Position numbers and translations under genes: made by a program
NCBI GenBank assembly: GCA_963693285.1
Contig: OY848918.1
Span: forward strand, 4,159,876 to 4,223,875
Direction: 5' to 3'
Origin: Xestospongia muta
Taxonomy: Eukaryota; Porifera; Demospongiae; Haplosclerida; Petrosiidae
DNA: 64,000 bases
The notes under the pieces: generated by a model
The model's database searches: none
What the model saw: only the letters and a program-made list of their open reading frames with translations
What the model was told of the DNA's origin: nothing
Shown here: piece by piece, positions 48,031-59,367 of the stretch
How positions within the stretch are numbered: position 1 is the stretch's first letter
Layout: each line of letters begins with the position of its first letter

Positions 48031-50725
48031 TTATCTACGATATCTCCATTTAGGGTTCACAGTTCCATATGCTGGACATTGTTCTATTTCTAAGTACTCA
48101 GGTATCGGAGGAGGTTCCTCAATGTTAATAGCTATTGCATTGACAACTTCTATCCTTGGTAATGTAGCACCATCTGTAAGCAGTAACTGACACACCTATT
48201 TGTTATTAATTAATTACTTACCATTATGACATAATGAAATATAACATATGTAAGTAAGTGCTAGAGATATTAATAATATCAGGAGAGCAAAAACACATCC
48301 ACAAACTATAATAAAAGAAATATAATTACTGGGAGTGTACTCATCAGTAAATGGAGGACATAGTTGTAATACTTTAATGTGAAATTAATACTAAACTCTA
48401 GACCCCATGTTTTGGACCCTATAACTATTAATGTCATATTGAGTTATAACACTATAATACCATTAACTGTCTTTGTTATTAAAATATTATTATTAGTAGT
48501 AGATAAATAATGTGCTCTTAACATTGGATTAATGATAGATGGAGCTAACAAAATATCCATTGATCGAATCATTGTTCCATTGTATACCTATTGACATCAA
48601 AGTCTAATAGTCAGTACATATTATGTAATAAATGAAATATGTTAATCTTTAGTTTATACAAGTGTAAAGATTTTTTGAAAAGGAGGAGGTTATGACAGCA
48701 CATAGTTCTACCTGTTATAATAATAATAGAGTTTACATTGATAGTTGAAGAGATTGTCACTGTAGTTGTGACAGACTGTGTCATAAAAGTTGTTTCCATA
48801 GTAACTGGGGGAGTAGAATAAGAGGGAAGTAGTGAGGACATAAAAACAAGGAGCCAAAGAACAAAGAAATTAAGATTAAAAAAACATTTTATCTATCTTA
48901 CCTGGAACTACTGTTAATATACTAGACAGTACTACTGATGTCTCTGTATATTGTGGAGCATTAGTAGATGTACTTGTAATGATATCTATTGTTTGGCTGG
49001 TAGTAGTAGGAATAATTCCAGGAACTTCTAGTGAAGTTAACATCACAGCTGGTATTTTATTGTTGTTCATGTCTGGACCAGACTGACTCTCTAAGTCATA
49101 TATGTAGAGTGTATAATTCCCACTTGATAAACCAGTTATACAGGTTTCTGATTGACAACACATTGACATATTCAGATAGATCTCCTTTGTAACATTAGTA
49201 TCTGATTCATTATTTATTAGTACAATATAAGCTCCCATTGCTTTACTGTTATAACGATATGTTAGTAATATACACACCTTTCCTCTGTCAATATCAGTGA
49301 CTGAAATATTTTGAATATCATGTGTATCTGGTTAATGAGAGAGGAGATTATAATAACATTGTGTAATGATAAATCTAGTATAAACTTACTTATTGTAAAT
49401 AAACTTGATTCCATTTCTTGCCCATTACTGTACTGTATTACAAAATGTAATGTGAGAAATCTATTCTCTGGTAATGATAATTTAGCTGTCATTATAACTG
49501 TAGAAGATAGTGTTGTAGTATAATTGATGTATTGAGTATTATTAAGGGATATTGTAGAACAGTTAATGATACTTTCACAGATTTTAAACTGTGTATTCTC
49601 AATTGAACTGTTAATACAAAGACCCTGTTGTATGGAATGGAAAATGAATAAGGCACATGAACAACTTACTGTTATGTTAAAGACAAGTTCCCATTCCTCT
49701 CCATTCCAGTAGTAGTTTTGAATAATGGAATTATTTATATCTAAATTTTAATAAGCAGTATATAAAGTTCTATGGTATAGTTAGGTGATATACACTAGAA
49801 AAACTAATATGTTATTTCAACAAATAATTTGTAGCTTATGTGGGTAGATTTCTATGGAATCTAGAGTTCATGTGAATTACTCACTATATAATTTGTTGCT
49901 TTTAAAAGTACAACATAACAACAAATTACACAGTAATTCATTAACATTCTAGATTCCATAGTAATTCATCCATGTAAGCTACAATTTAGTCATTAAAATG
50001 ACATATTAATTTTTACTGTGTACCTCTTGTGAAAGATGCAGTCAAAGATGCTCTATTTCCTTCACTGACTTCATTTACAGCTGATATTTCTATAATGTAA
50101 GTCTCATTAAGTACTAGTGGTACAAATTTGTAATATGTTGTGTTAACAAATACAGACATTAATGGAACATCTCCTGTAGTAACAGAAATATTGTAACCTA
50201 AGATAGGTACCCCAGCAAGGGAATAAGGAGAGACCCACGACAGTGATATAGAACATGGGTTTTGTGCAATAATTTTTAGGCCTCCAACTTCAGCTAGATG
50301 TCCTACACAGACACACAAATAAGTGATAATACAGAGTGATACATCTAGACTATACCTTGAATCAGTAAGAGAACCTGTTCATATAATAATACTTTAAAAT
50401 TAGTACCATTTAACAGATAGCATGTAAAACTTGACTCATTATATTCTGACACTACTGCTTTTACCAGTACTTTAGAAACAGATCCTCCTTCAATTAACTG
50501 TTCATTGAGAACTGAAGCAGTAATATTACTACTAAAAAACCATATGATATCTAAACTGGAGTCATTAGTACCACAGGAGAAGACAACATCAGAACCAAGT
50601 GATACATTTTGTGATCTTGGTACAACAGTTAGTAGTCCTGAAGAGTTCTCTGATATAACCAGCTTTAGTAGATACAATATTATTATAACAAAGGCTGATA
50701 GATTGATGGGATAACTGTACTCCAT
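48031..50725 (-). CDS. Ig-FN3 receptor with short proline-rich tail, 566 aa
   Basis: Exons 50356-50725, 50024-50302, 49670-49740, 49390-49624, 48902-49327, 48712-48804, 48222-48305, 48031-48173; 1701 nt open. Signal peptide plus Ig in one exon (MEYSYPINLSAFVIIILYLL; VVFSCGTN; FTCYLL), nearly identical to the ectodomain of the tyrosine kinase at 35766. FN3 (CSISLSWVSPYSLAG), W/NW exon (YYWNGEEWELVF), Cys module (NMSMCCQSETC), stalk (VTTTVTISSTIN), TM (CGCVFALLILLISLALTYI), tail with EEPPPIPEYLEIEQ and KWRYRR. It thus pairs a kinase-type ectodomain with the tail of the gene at 3838. The intron between the W/NW and FN3 exons carries a foldback insertion. Could act as a co-receptor or decoy for the kinase; that is inference. 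Confidence 0.8.
49796..50014. mobile_element. foldback element in an intron
   Basis: Arms of about 95 bp (AAAAACTAATATGTTATTT ... TTGTAGCTTATG at the left; CATGTAAGCTACAATTTAG ... GACATATTAATTTTT at the right) are reverse complements around a short spacer near TTTTAAAAG. The equivalent intron of the decayed paralog (~42120-42160) lacks it, so it is an insertion after duplication. No coding capacity; its family is unlike the foldback at 10375. Confidence 0.7.
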
Positions 50726-50871
50726 ACTATCTCCTCTGCCTTCTCTAAGCTCTTCTAGTTAAAGTACCTAATTGTGCTATTTTATCTTCTATTATTGTTA
50801 TTTTAATAAATATTCACAGTTATTACAACAGAATGGTAATAACTAAATATAAATAGAATACTAGAGAGGAG

Positions 50872-51850
50872 TGATTTGTTCTTCTGGTCTAGGTTCTTCT
50901 AGTATAGATGGGGAGACTTGACTCCTCTTTGGTATCTGATTCTATGAACTGAATATACAAACAAAGTTAAACAGATCAACATACATTTTGTGAATATGTA
51001 ACATCCTTTTTTGTTTGAGAATGGTCTTCATAGCAAGTTGGATAAACTAATTAATTAAAATTTTTATAATAGTTAATAATAATAATTTTGAATATGTACC
51101 TTCAACATTAGGTTTCTTTCTAATACAACAATATACTGTAAATTCAGTAAAAAATAGTTACTTAAGGAATGAACTGTGTTTGACTTACCAACAGAAATGA
51201 TAATAGCAATAGCAATTATCACTAGTACTAAAACAATTATTCCTGCAATAATTCCTGATGGTGTACCCCTAGAAGTTGGTGTCTCTGATGATAAGTTAAA
51301 AGATGTGATATTATAAATTAATACCTACCTGTTGGTCTAAGTGTAATAACTGATGACTCAATAATCAATATCACTCCAGATACAGTAACATCTTCTAGCT
51401 GTACAGCTGGACCAGCTATTTGGTTTCCCACCTTATCATAGCCATTGAGATTATAAATTTGAGGTCTATCACTGAGAGGTGAATACACCAAAATTTGTGA
51501 AATTAGTTATTAAATCCTGTTATGTTATACTCTAATGGTTTGTCTGAGTGAAAGAACAATTTTATATGACAACCAGTAGCTACACTGCTTTTAGCATTCT
51601 CTAGCAACAAACATATTTGTCCATTTGGATCTTTTCTCTCTTTTATCCTCTGAAGATCATAAGTGCCTTGATTAAAATAAATATAATATCATTTTAACAT
51701 GTTTATACTCACTTAGAACATCTCCAGTGACAACTGTGAAGTTGCCATAATCAAATGCTATAATCAAATTATAAAATTTATCTTCAGGAAGGGACATTAA
51801 AGCTGTTAAAACTGTTCTATTGCTTGCAGTATGACTGGAAATATTGCTAG
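50872..51850 (-). pseudogene. 3' half of a receptor, truncated and interrupted
   Basis: Matches the 3' half of the gene at 52081-54327: a module exon fragment (~51718-51850), exon ~51330-51672 (DLQRIKERKDPNGQICLLL), TM (GIIAGIIVLVLVIIAIAIII, ~51190-51281), then basic and Pro/Glu-rich tail exons ending PRPEEQITPL at 50872. Lesions: an in-frame TAA right after ITGFNN where the relative reads FNKIFHK, and FCDSE changed to FFHSD. Its 5' side ends abruptly at ~51850, where the sequence switches to DNA resembling the upstream flank of a receptor start (compare ~58213). Ig and FN3 are absent. Confidence 0.7.
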
Positions 51851-52080
51851 TATTATAGCAATCTCAATCCTCTTAATCTTCTGTAGTTGAAATGGTTGTT
51901 ATTTTAATGAATTATCACATTTATTACATTGATTGTAGTTTTATTATATTTATTTTGCTATTTTCCTCTTACTAAGATATTGTACTTGTACACTCCCTCA
52001 TACATATGATATTTGGTTCAAATATATTATTATTATTAATTATCAGTTATTAGAAATAAAATGATAATAATTAAGCAGTT

Positions 52081-54327
52081 TTAAACAGGTGCATTTTCTT
52101 CAATGGTCAGTATAGATAGAAGAAGTAAAATAATAATGTAATGAACAAAATTAATTGAATACCTTACCCCATGCTACTTGGGTTTTAATGCCCACTAAAT
52201 AAAAATCAATTGAATTAGCAGTCATGTCATGTAAACGTACCTGGGTTAACATTATTAACATCCTTTACACTCTCTGGCAAAACATGAGAAACTAGAAATC
52301 AGAAGTAATTTTTATGTTTTTATATGGATGAACTACTTAGTTAAAATTTTTATAATAGTTAATAATAATAAATTTGAATATGTACCTTTGCCTTCAGATT
52401 TCTTTCTAATACAATAACATACTACTGTAAATTCAATGAAAAAATTGTTACATAAGAATGAACTGTGTTTGACTTACCAACAATAAAAATAATGATAACG
52501 ATAATGATAATGATAATGAAAAGGATAACAGCAATAGGAGCAATTATCAATATTAAAGTTTCTGATAATGTATCTCTAGAAGGTGGTGTCTCTGATGATA
52601 AGGTAAAAGATGTGATCTTATAAATTAATACTTACCTGTTGGTCTTGGTGTAGTAACTGATGAATCAGTTATCAGTATCACTCCAGGTACAGTAATACCA
52701 TTCAACTGTACAGCTGGACCAGATTTGTCTTCTATTAATTTTCCCACCTTGTCATAGCCATTAAGAAGGCAAACACGAGACTTATCACTGAAAGGTGGAA
52801 TATACCAAACTTTGTGAAATATTTTATTAAATCCTTCTATGTTAAACTCTAATGGTTTTTCTGAGTCACAGAACAATTTTATATGACAACCAGTAGCTAC
52901 ACTGCCTTTAGCATATTCCAGCAACAAACAAATTTGTCCATTTGGATCTTTTCTGTCTATTATTATCTGTTGAAGATCATGGGTACCTTTATTAAAATAC
53001 ATAACATATCATTGTTATCCATTTATACTCACTTATATGAATGTATCCAGTGATAAGTGTAAAATTGTAATAATCAAATGCTATAGTCAAATTATAAAAC
53101 TGGTTCTCAGGAAGGGGCATTGTAGCTGTTAAAACTGTTCTATTGCTTGTAGTATGACTGGAAACATTGGTAGTTGTATAGCATGATCCATCTTCTCTGC
53201 AGACTTTAAACAGGATTTCTTGGTTACTTTTGTTTTCGCATAAGATATCATTCTATTATAAACAAGAGTATTAAAGGATTGACTAATAAACTATAATAAT
53301 ATTACGCTAATTTGAGCTTCCACATTCCATTTGTTGCCTTCTCTTGAGACTTCTACTTGACTGATATTGTAATCTAAAAAATACGTCAAAAAACTTTTCA
53401 AATTTTATAATGTCACAGAAAACCATTTCTTACCGTCATTAAAACCTGTTGAATTAATACTTATAATAGACTTGTTTCCTTCTCCAGCACCATTAACAGC
53501 TGCAATAGAAATGTTATAATCATTTCCAAGTGGTACTTGAATGCTAGTATAATTTGTAAAACTTAGTAACAGTTTTGTTGTGTTAATATTAGTGATATTG
53601 ACGTTATAGCCTAGTATTGGAACCCCTTTTAATGTAAAGGGTGAGTTCCAATAGACTTCAACGGTACAGGGATCCTTCCGAGTAACATTTAGTTCAATTG
53701 AACTAAGGAGACCTGTAAATTGGATATACAATGATGTGCTGAGTATATAATTATGGATGAATACCTTGTATAAGTATTATACTTTCATTACTTGGATATA
53801 CTTGATCAAATTGACTAGGATATCTTGTAATACATCGAACAAAAGTGTTGTTGTACTCAATCTTATCAACATCACTTTCTAAAGTAACATTGATATTGTT
53901 ACTTGGTATAAAAGGCACTGTTGTTAATTTTGTTTTCCATGTTGTCTCCATGGATATATCAGCTTTAGTACATGTAAAAGTAACACTCCCTCCAAGATAA
54001 GTAGTAGCCACTTTTGGAGTTAATACAGGATTTAGATCTGTGACATAACAAAAAATATATGTAACTTATGTAAGGCCTATTAAATCCTATGTTACAATAT
54101 CATTTAACCTTAAATTGTACATGAAAGTTGTCCTAGTTTCTCATTAAAGTATGTATGATCATTATCAGATGTTGAAAGAGAACAGTTTACAGATATACTT
54201 ACTTGAATTTGGAGTCATTCCTGGCTCTATTATACTTACTAACACAATAAAAACAACAGGAAGTAGTCTAATATAAAAGATATCATATGCAGTATTAGTA
54301 GTATATTATAACTCACTGACTATCCAT
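52081..54327 (-). CDS. Ig-FN3 receptor with small basic tail, 498 aa
   Basis: Exons 54317-54327 (11 bp), 54203-54267, 53765-54037, 53434-53712, 53306-53373, 53033-53252, 52636-52986, 52478-52591, 52386-52424, 52241-52273, 52168-52194, 52081-52097; 1497 nt. Split signal peptide (MDSQLLPVVFIVLVSII); Ig (VTFTCTKADI, VRCITRYP); FN3 (CTVEVYWNSPFTLKG); W/NW exon (EGNKWNVEAQIS); module (ILCENKSNQ; FKVCREDGSCY; ICLLLEYAKGSVATGCHIK); TM with an unusual run of alternating Ile/Val codons (ILFIIIIIIVIIFIV); tail VCYCIRKKSEGK plus small exons. It occupies the place that the CARD-receptor genes have in the two preceding units but has its own signal peptide and no CARD. The two last exons are tentative. Confidence 0.72.
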
Positions 54328-54571
54328 AATGGCCTTTATGAGTTTCTGTGTGTTCTAGTAGTTCTGATCAGTTATTTGCTGACAACTGAAGTCAATAAAA
54401 AAGTGACATTATGTGACTTTTAAATTCTATGTGTAATGACGTAAACAGAATAAGAATATTCATAGCACATGAATATATGATACATTATATAATGCAATAA
54501 AAAAATAAATTCATTATAGTGATTCTAGTTGTCTTCTCTGACACACCCTAAACAATAACACTAAAAGTTAA

Positions 54572-55125
54572 TACACTACCAGTGAACATATACTGGTAAT
54601 ATTATTGACATGTCTAATATACTATCAGTGGACATATACTGGTAATATTACTGATATATCTAATATACTACCAGTGGACATATACTGGTAATATTACTGA
54701 TATATCTAATATACTACCAGTGACATATTCTGGTAATATTACTGATATATCTAATATATTACCAGTGGACATATGCTGGTAATATTACTGATATATCTAA
54801 TATATTACCAGTGGACATATGCTGGTAATATTACTGATATATCTAATATACTACCAGTGGACATATGCTGGTAATATTACTGATATATCTAATATACTAC
54901 CAGTGGACATATGCTGGTAATATTACTGATATATCTAATATACTACCAGTGGACATATGCTGGTAATATTACTGATATATCTAATATACTACCAGTGGAC
55001 ATACACTGGTAATATTACTGATATATCTAATATACTACCAGTGGACATATACTGGTAATATTACTGATATATGTAATATATTACCAGTGGACATATACTG
55101 GTAATATTATTGGTATATCTAATAT
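54572..55125. repeat. 46-bp minisatellite, about twelve units
   Basis: The cleanest array in the window: units of 46 bp with ACCAGTGGACATATRCTGGT followed by AATATTACTGATATATC and TAATATACT. Runs of identical variants (GCTGG against ACTGG) suggest recent expansion by unequal exchange. It lies ~250 bp upstream of the minus-strand receptor starting at 54327. Confidence 0.9.
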
Positions 55126-57477
55126 ACTTTCACTGATAACATCAAAGTAGAATCAAGCAGTTTTATAACTACAGTAAAAACAATGGATTTGCCATCATCA
55201 CTCACTTTATTAGTAGCCACACCCAGTAAACAATGGACATTATTACCAGTGGACATATATAATTGTTAGTATACTTTTCAATAAGGTATAAGCACATTCA
55301 CAGCTGCCTGAAGAGTAAAGAGAGAGGATTTAACTCTATTGTCATATTACTTTATAACCAGTCTACATTCCATCATGTCTGAGAGATTTTAAAAACAGCC
55401 TGAGTTTGTAAATCTGTCCCAAAACTGATGACATCAAACTTCTTGAATCTTCACTCATCTGGTTTATCTAATGAGGAGGTGTGTAGCTAAAAGAACACAT
55501 ATATTACATATATTATATATTGTATATGATTATATACTTTGGGATGGCCAGACTTACTAAAATGGAATCTACTGACAGCATAACATTCCATTTACATAAT
55601 TATTAACATATTGTATCAATGTGAAATGACTAGTTTAGTGATAAATACTTTGTACTACAGGAAATAGATTAGTCAATTATTATATTATTACAATAAAAGA
55701 CAAACCTATTTCCTGTTTGTTTCAATGTTATCACAGTACATAATGACCAGCTGGTATTGATGCACACCATCATAATTTGTGTATATAAGAGGGCATCTGA
55801 CTCCTATAACTTGTCTTCCCAGGTATATCAATATCAAAAGTTATATCTATAATTATATATTATAGTGACATAAAATGTTTGTTATATATCTAGTGCTATG
55901 TGTATGAAATATAATAAAGGTATAATCCATTACTACACTTGTATAGACATTTGGGGGTGGGCCAGATTCAATATGGAAATCTCATAATTGATTCTATCTA
56001 ATGTAGATTAGTATAGTTGGCATGAATACATGAGAGATTGACTCTCATATAATTCCACTTCTCGATGAGGGAGGGACTAGTTCAATTACATATAATATTG
56101 TACCAAACTATATAGAGAGTGATCTCATGAAGTAAGTCATGAAGAAATTGATACTGAAAATAGTTTATCCTGCCAAAGCCACGTGTATCACACCATACAT
56201 TGTAAAGTGTTAAATAGAAAATCTATTATTACTGACACATCTATGATCACACAAAATATCAGATGTACACAACTGTTTGTACCATAGCCAGATAACAAGG
56301 GATTTACAAGTGGATCAGGTGACCTAAAAGGTCAACTCACTATAATTATGTTTACAATTGTAATTTACATTCTTAAGCTGTACCTATACCCTAGGGTCAC
56401 AACCATTTCACCTCAGGGCAGCAGTGTGGCTTCAAGTTATGAACTTCATTGTATCAGGACTAAGGGCATCAGACAACTAGAGAGGGTGACAATTTTTATT
56501 ACTACATCTGAAACATACAACATAGAACTCAATACACTTACATAAACATTTAGGGATGCCCTAAATTCAAAATAGAAAGACGTGGCTTTAAATTATTAAA
56601 GTTTGGTCTCAGAGTGTCAATTGTCAACTCTCATTATATTTACTCTCTATGGAGTACCCTAGAGGACAAAAAGAAAGTAATAAAATATTGATACTGGATT
56701 CTTTATACCATATCACTTCAGGGCAGCTGTGTGGGTTTGAGTTATGAATTTCATTGTACCAGGACTGAGGACATCAGACAACTGGAGAGAGTGACAATTT
56801 TTTACCACTACATGTGAAATACACAACATAGAACTACTTATCTTGAACCACAAGTTATGATATGTTCTTTACTAACGTGACCAACAGTAACATGTGGGTC
56901 GTTAAAGTTCCATAATAGTAGTATGATTGTTTCTAATTAGCTAGTTGGCGTCCATTCGACTTTTCAGTGAAGTTATCTCTCTGTGTGTTGACTCGAATTC
57001 AGGTTAGCAAAATCAATTATTATAATTATTTTATAGCTAATTATCGCAGTGGTTAAAAGTGTAGTGGCTTTAACAGAAATCAGTCAATAGATTGATTTGT
57101 CAGTTACAAGTTATTACTGAATCTATGCTTGTTAGTGATTTGTATTTCTAGAGTCTGAAACTACGGGAACAACCACACAATTTAGACTGAAAACATATCA
57201 TTGCCATAAATTCGTGCAAGCTTGCATGAGTGAAGGGTTTGTTAGATCAACAGGCTAATATTAATCATGTGATTCAAGGACTCCAATATTTCTATAAAAT
57301 CACATTCAGGTTATAACTTGGGAAGTGACCACCATATGAGGACAAATATTTTTTGTAGTTTAAAATATTTCACAAATTTTAATATTTTCCAAACTTGATA
57401 AACAAAATAGTATAAAGTCTTCATTAATTAGAAGTCTTTAAAGATATACCTTAATATCATTTATATGTTAATTTAGA
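55126..57477. other. intergenic, duplicated at 59740-62414
   Basis: Two dispersed motifs recur here and in the 59.7-62.4 kb copy: GGGGTGGGCCAGATTCAATATGG, and a block with TCACAACC(A)TTTCACCTC near a TTTAGGG(R)TG word. The final ~500 bp (CAGTTACAAGTTATTACTGAATC onward) is the leader region shared by all four death-type receptor starts. No supported gene in the rest. Confidence 0.55.
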
Positions 57478-58020
57478 ATGATAACGAAATTCATAGCCTT
57501 TGTCTGTTTTGTTGTGGTAACATTGTGCTCCAATGGTTTAGGTAAATGAAGCTTTAGAATCTAATTACTTAAAAGTCTTCATTATATAGCTGTTCAGTTC
57601 ATATTTACTCCATCTCCTAACATTAGAGTCTATCAACTAGCACATTACCAATGTTCAATGGATTATACTGGTGTGAGTATTACTTGGAATGTTAATGGAC
57701 AGTTTCGACTAATATTGATATTATCCAACTTGGTATTGTTACAAGTGGAGATGGATCACAACGGTCTAATCTTACCATACCTGGATATCCTCAATATAAC
57801 AATACAGTAGTGAGATGTATTGCTGTAGGATTTGTGAATGGTAATAGTTACTTTAACTTTAATGAATCTACTCTAAGAATACAAGGTAACATACTCTCTG
57901 ATATATGTCATTATATCTCCTCTCATTAGGTGAACTAGCTGCTGTCAACAATTTGATATTTCATGTACAAAGTCAGTATATAAACTGTACCTGGTCTCCT
58001 TCCTTCTCTCTGGTATCCAT
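57478..58020 (+). pseudogene. 5' fragment of a death-type Ig-FN3 receptor
   Basis: Signal exon 57478-57541 (MITKFIAFVCFVVVTLC), Ig exon 57590-57885, start of the FN3 exon from ~57930. The Ig exon is 296 bp where the sister gene at 62415 has 297: one A is lost at GTTAATGGA(A)CAG, shifting the frame. At ~58020, after CTCTGGTATCCAT, the FN3 exon is cut and joined to an antisense Ig exon of another receptor. Not functional. Confidence 0.8.
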
Positions 58021-58203
58021 AAAAAACCATATGATATCTAAACTGGAGTCATTAGTACCACAGGAGAACACAACATCAGAACCAAGTGATACATTTTGTG
58101 ATCTTGGTAAAACAGTTAGTAGTGTTGAAAAATTCTCTGATATAACTGGTTTTATTAGACAAAGATATAAAAGTATTAGATTGATTGGATGGAAATACTC
58201 CAT
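58021..58203 (-). pseudogene. 5' fragment of a kinase-type receptor (signal peptide and half Ig)
   Basis: Encodes MEYFHPINLILLYLCLI then SQNVSLGSDVVFSC and LDIIWFF, matching exon 1 of the genes starting at 35766 and 50725. It breaks at the same point where the plus-strand FN3 fragment ends. Only the signal peptide and the first Ig half remain. Confidence 0.8.
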
Positions 58204-58365
58204 GCTGTCATTCTCTTAATCTTCTTTAGTTGAAGTGATTGTTATTTTAATAAATCATCACAGTTATTACAGACAAAAATGACAATAATTAAATAGTTTA
58301 AACACGTGTAATTTCTTTATTCTGTTCACATTGTAGAAGTAACTTAATAATGTAATGAACAAAAG

Positions 58366-59367
58366 TTAATCAAGTACCTCAGTCCATGCTACATTATTGA
58401 TTTCAGGAGCTACTGGACATTTGTTTCTATAATAATATACTGTGAAATTAAATGGAATATAATAAGTTATAATTTGGTAGTACCTACCAGCAAAACCTAA
58501 AGCAATAGCAATAATCAAACAAGCTATTAACACTTCCACTATTACTCCAGCAATAATACCTCCTGGTGTTGAGTTCTTTGATGTTGCTGTCATTTCAAAG
58601 TAGTTAATAAATATTTGATACAAGAATTGTTACTTACCACTTGGTTCAAGTGCAAACGAATCAGTTGTTGGTATTATTCCAGATACAGTGACATCTTCTA
58701 GTTGTACAGCTGGACCAGCTATTTGGTTTCCCACCTTGTCATAGCCATTGAGATGACAAAAGTCATAATACTTACCTTGTATGAGAATTTTTCCTACATT
58801 ACTGAAATACAGCATTCCTGTAACAGGACATCTTGATATACATTGAACATCAGTGTTATTAAAGTCAATGTTATGAACATCACTATTTAGAGTTACATTG
58901 ATATTATCACTGGCTGGTATAAAACTGAGTGGTAATAACATTGTTTTCCATCCTGTCTCGAAGGAGATGTTAGCTTTTGTGCAGGTGAACTTAATACTCC
59001 CTCCAAGGTATGTAATAGCTTCTTGAGGAAATAATTTTGGATCAAGGTCTGTGACATATAATATGATATTAAATAAATAATACTTGACACTTATGTAAAT
59101 TCATCAAATCTTAAACATGTAACAGTATTTATTTAGACCTCTACTCTATACGAGAGTGAGTGAATTTAACATTTAGTATAAAATTAAAGTATGTATGACC
59201 TTTTTGACAATTCAAGAGAGAGAATAACAGATATACTTACTTGAATTTTGAGGAAGTGACAATGGTAATGTGCTTATCAGTATAATCAAAATGATGATAA
59301 GTGACCTAATATCAATGATATTACATTATTAGTAGTACATATATACTACAACTTACTGCTTAGCCAT
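58366..59367 (-). CDS. compact Ig-only membrane receptor, 219 aa
   Basis: Exons 59357-59367 (11 bp), 59241-59305, 58638-59048, 58488-58586, 58366-58439; 660 nt open. Signal peptide MAKQSLIIILIILISTLPLS; Ig ~26-115 (IKFTCTKANI; VQCISRCP; VGKILIQG). Directly after the Ig the sequence of the old splice donor (CAAGGTAAGTATTATGAC) is read as protein and joins in frame to a stalk piece (HLNGYDKVGNQIAGPAVQL) that in relatives lies three or more exons further on. Then TM (GGIIAGVIVEVLIACLIIAI) and a short tail (YRNKCPVAPEINNV). FN3, the W/NW exon and the module are deleted. If the old donor is still used, the model fails. Relative: 52081-54327. Confidence 0.68.

Noticed and set aside
54572..55125. 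CRISPR-like array
   Set aside because: Units are contiguous with no unique spacers and lie in an intron-rich animal genome; a plain minisatellite.
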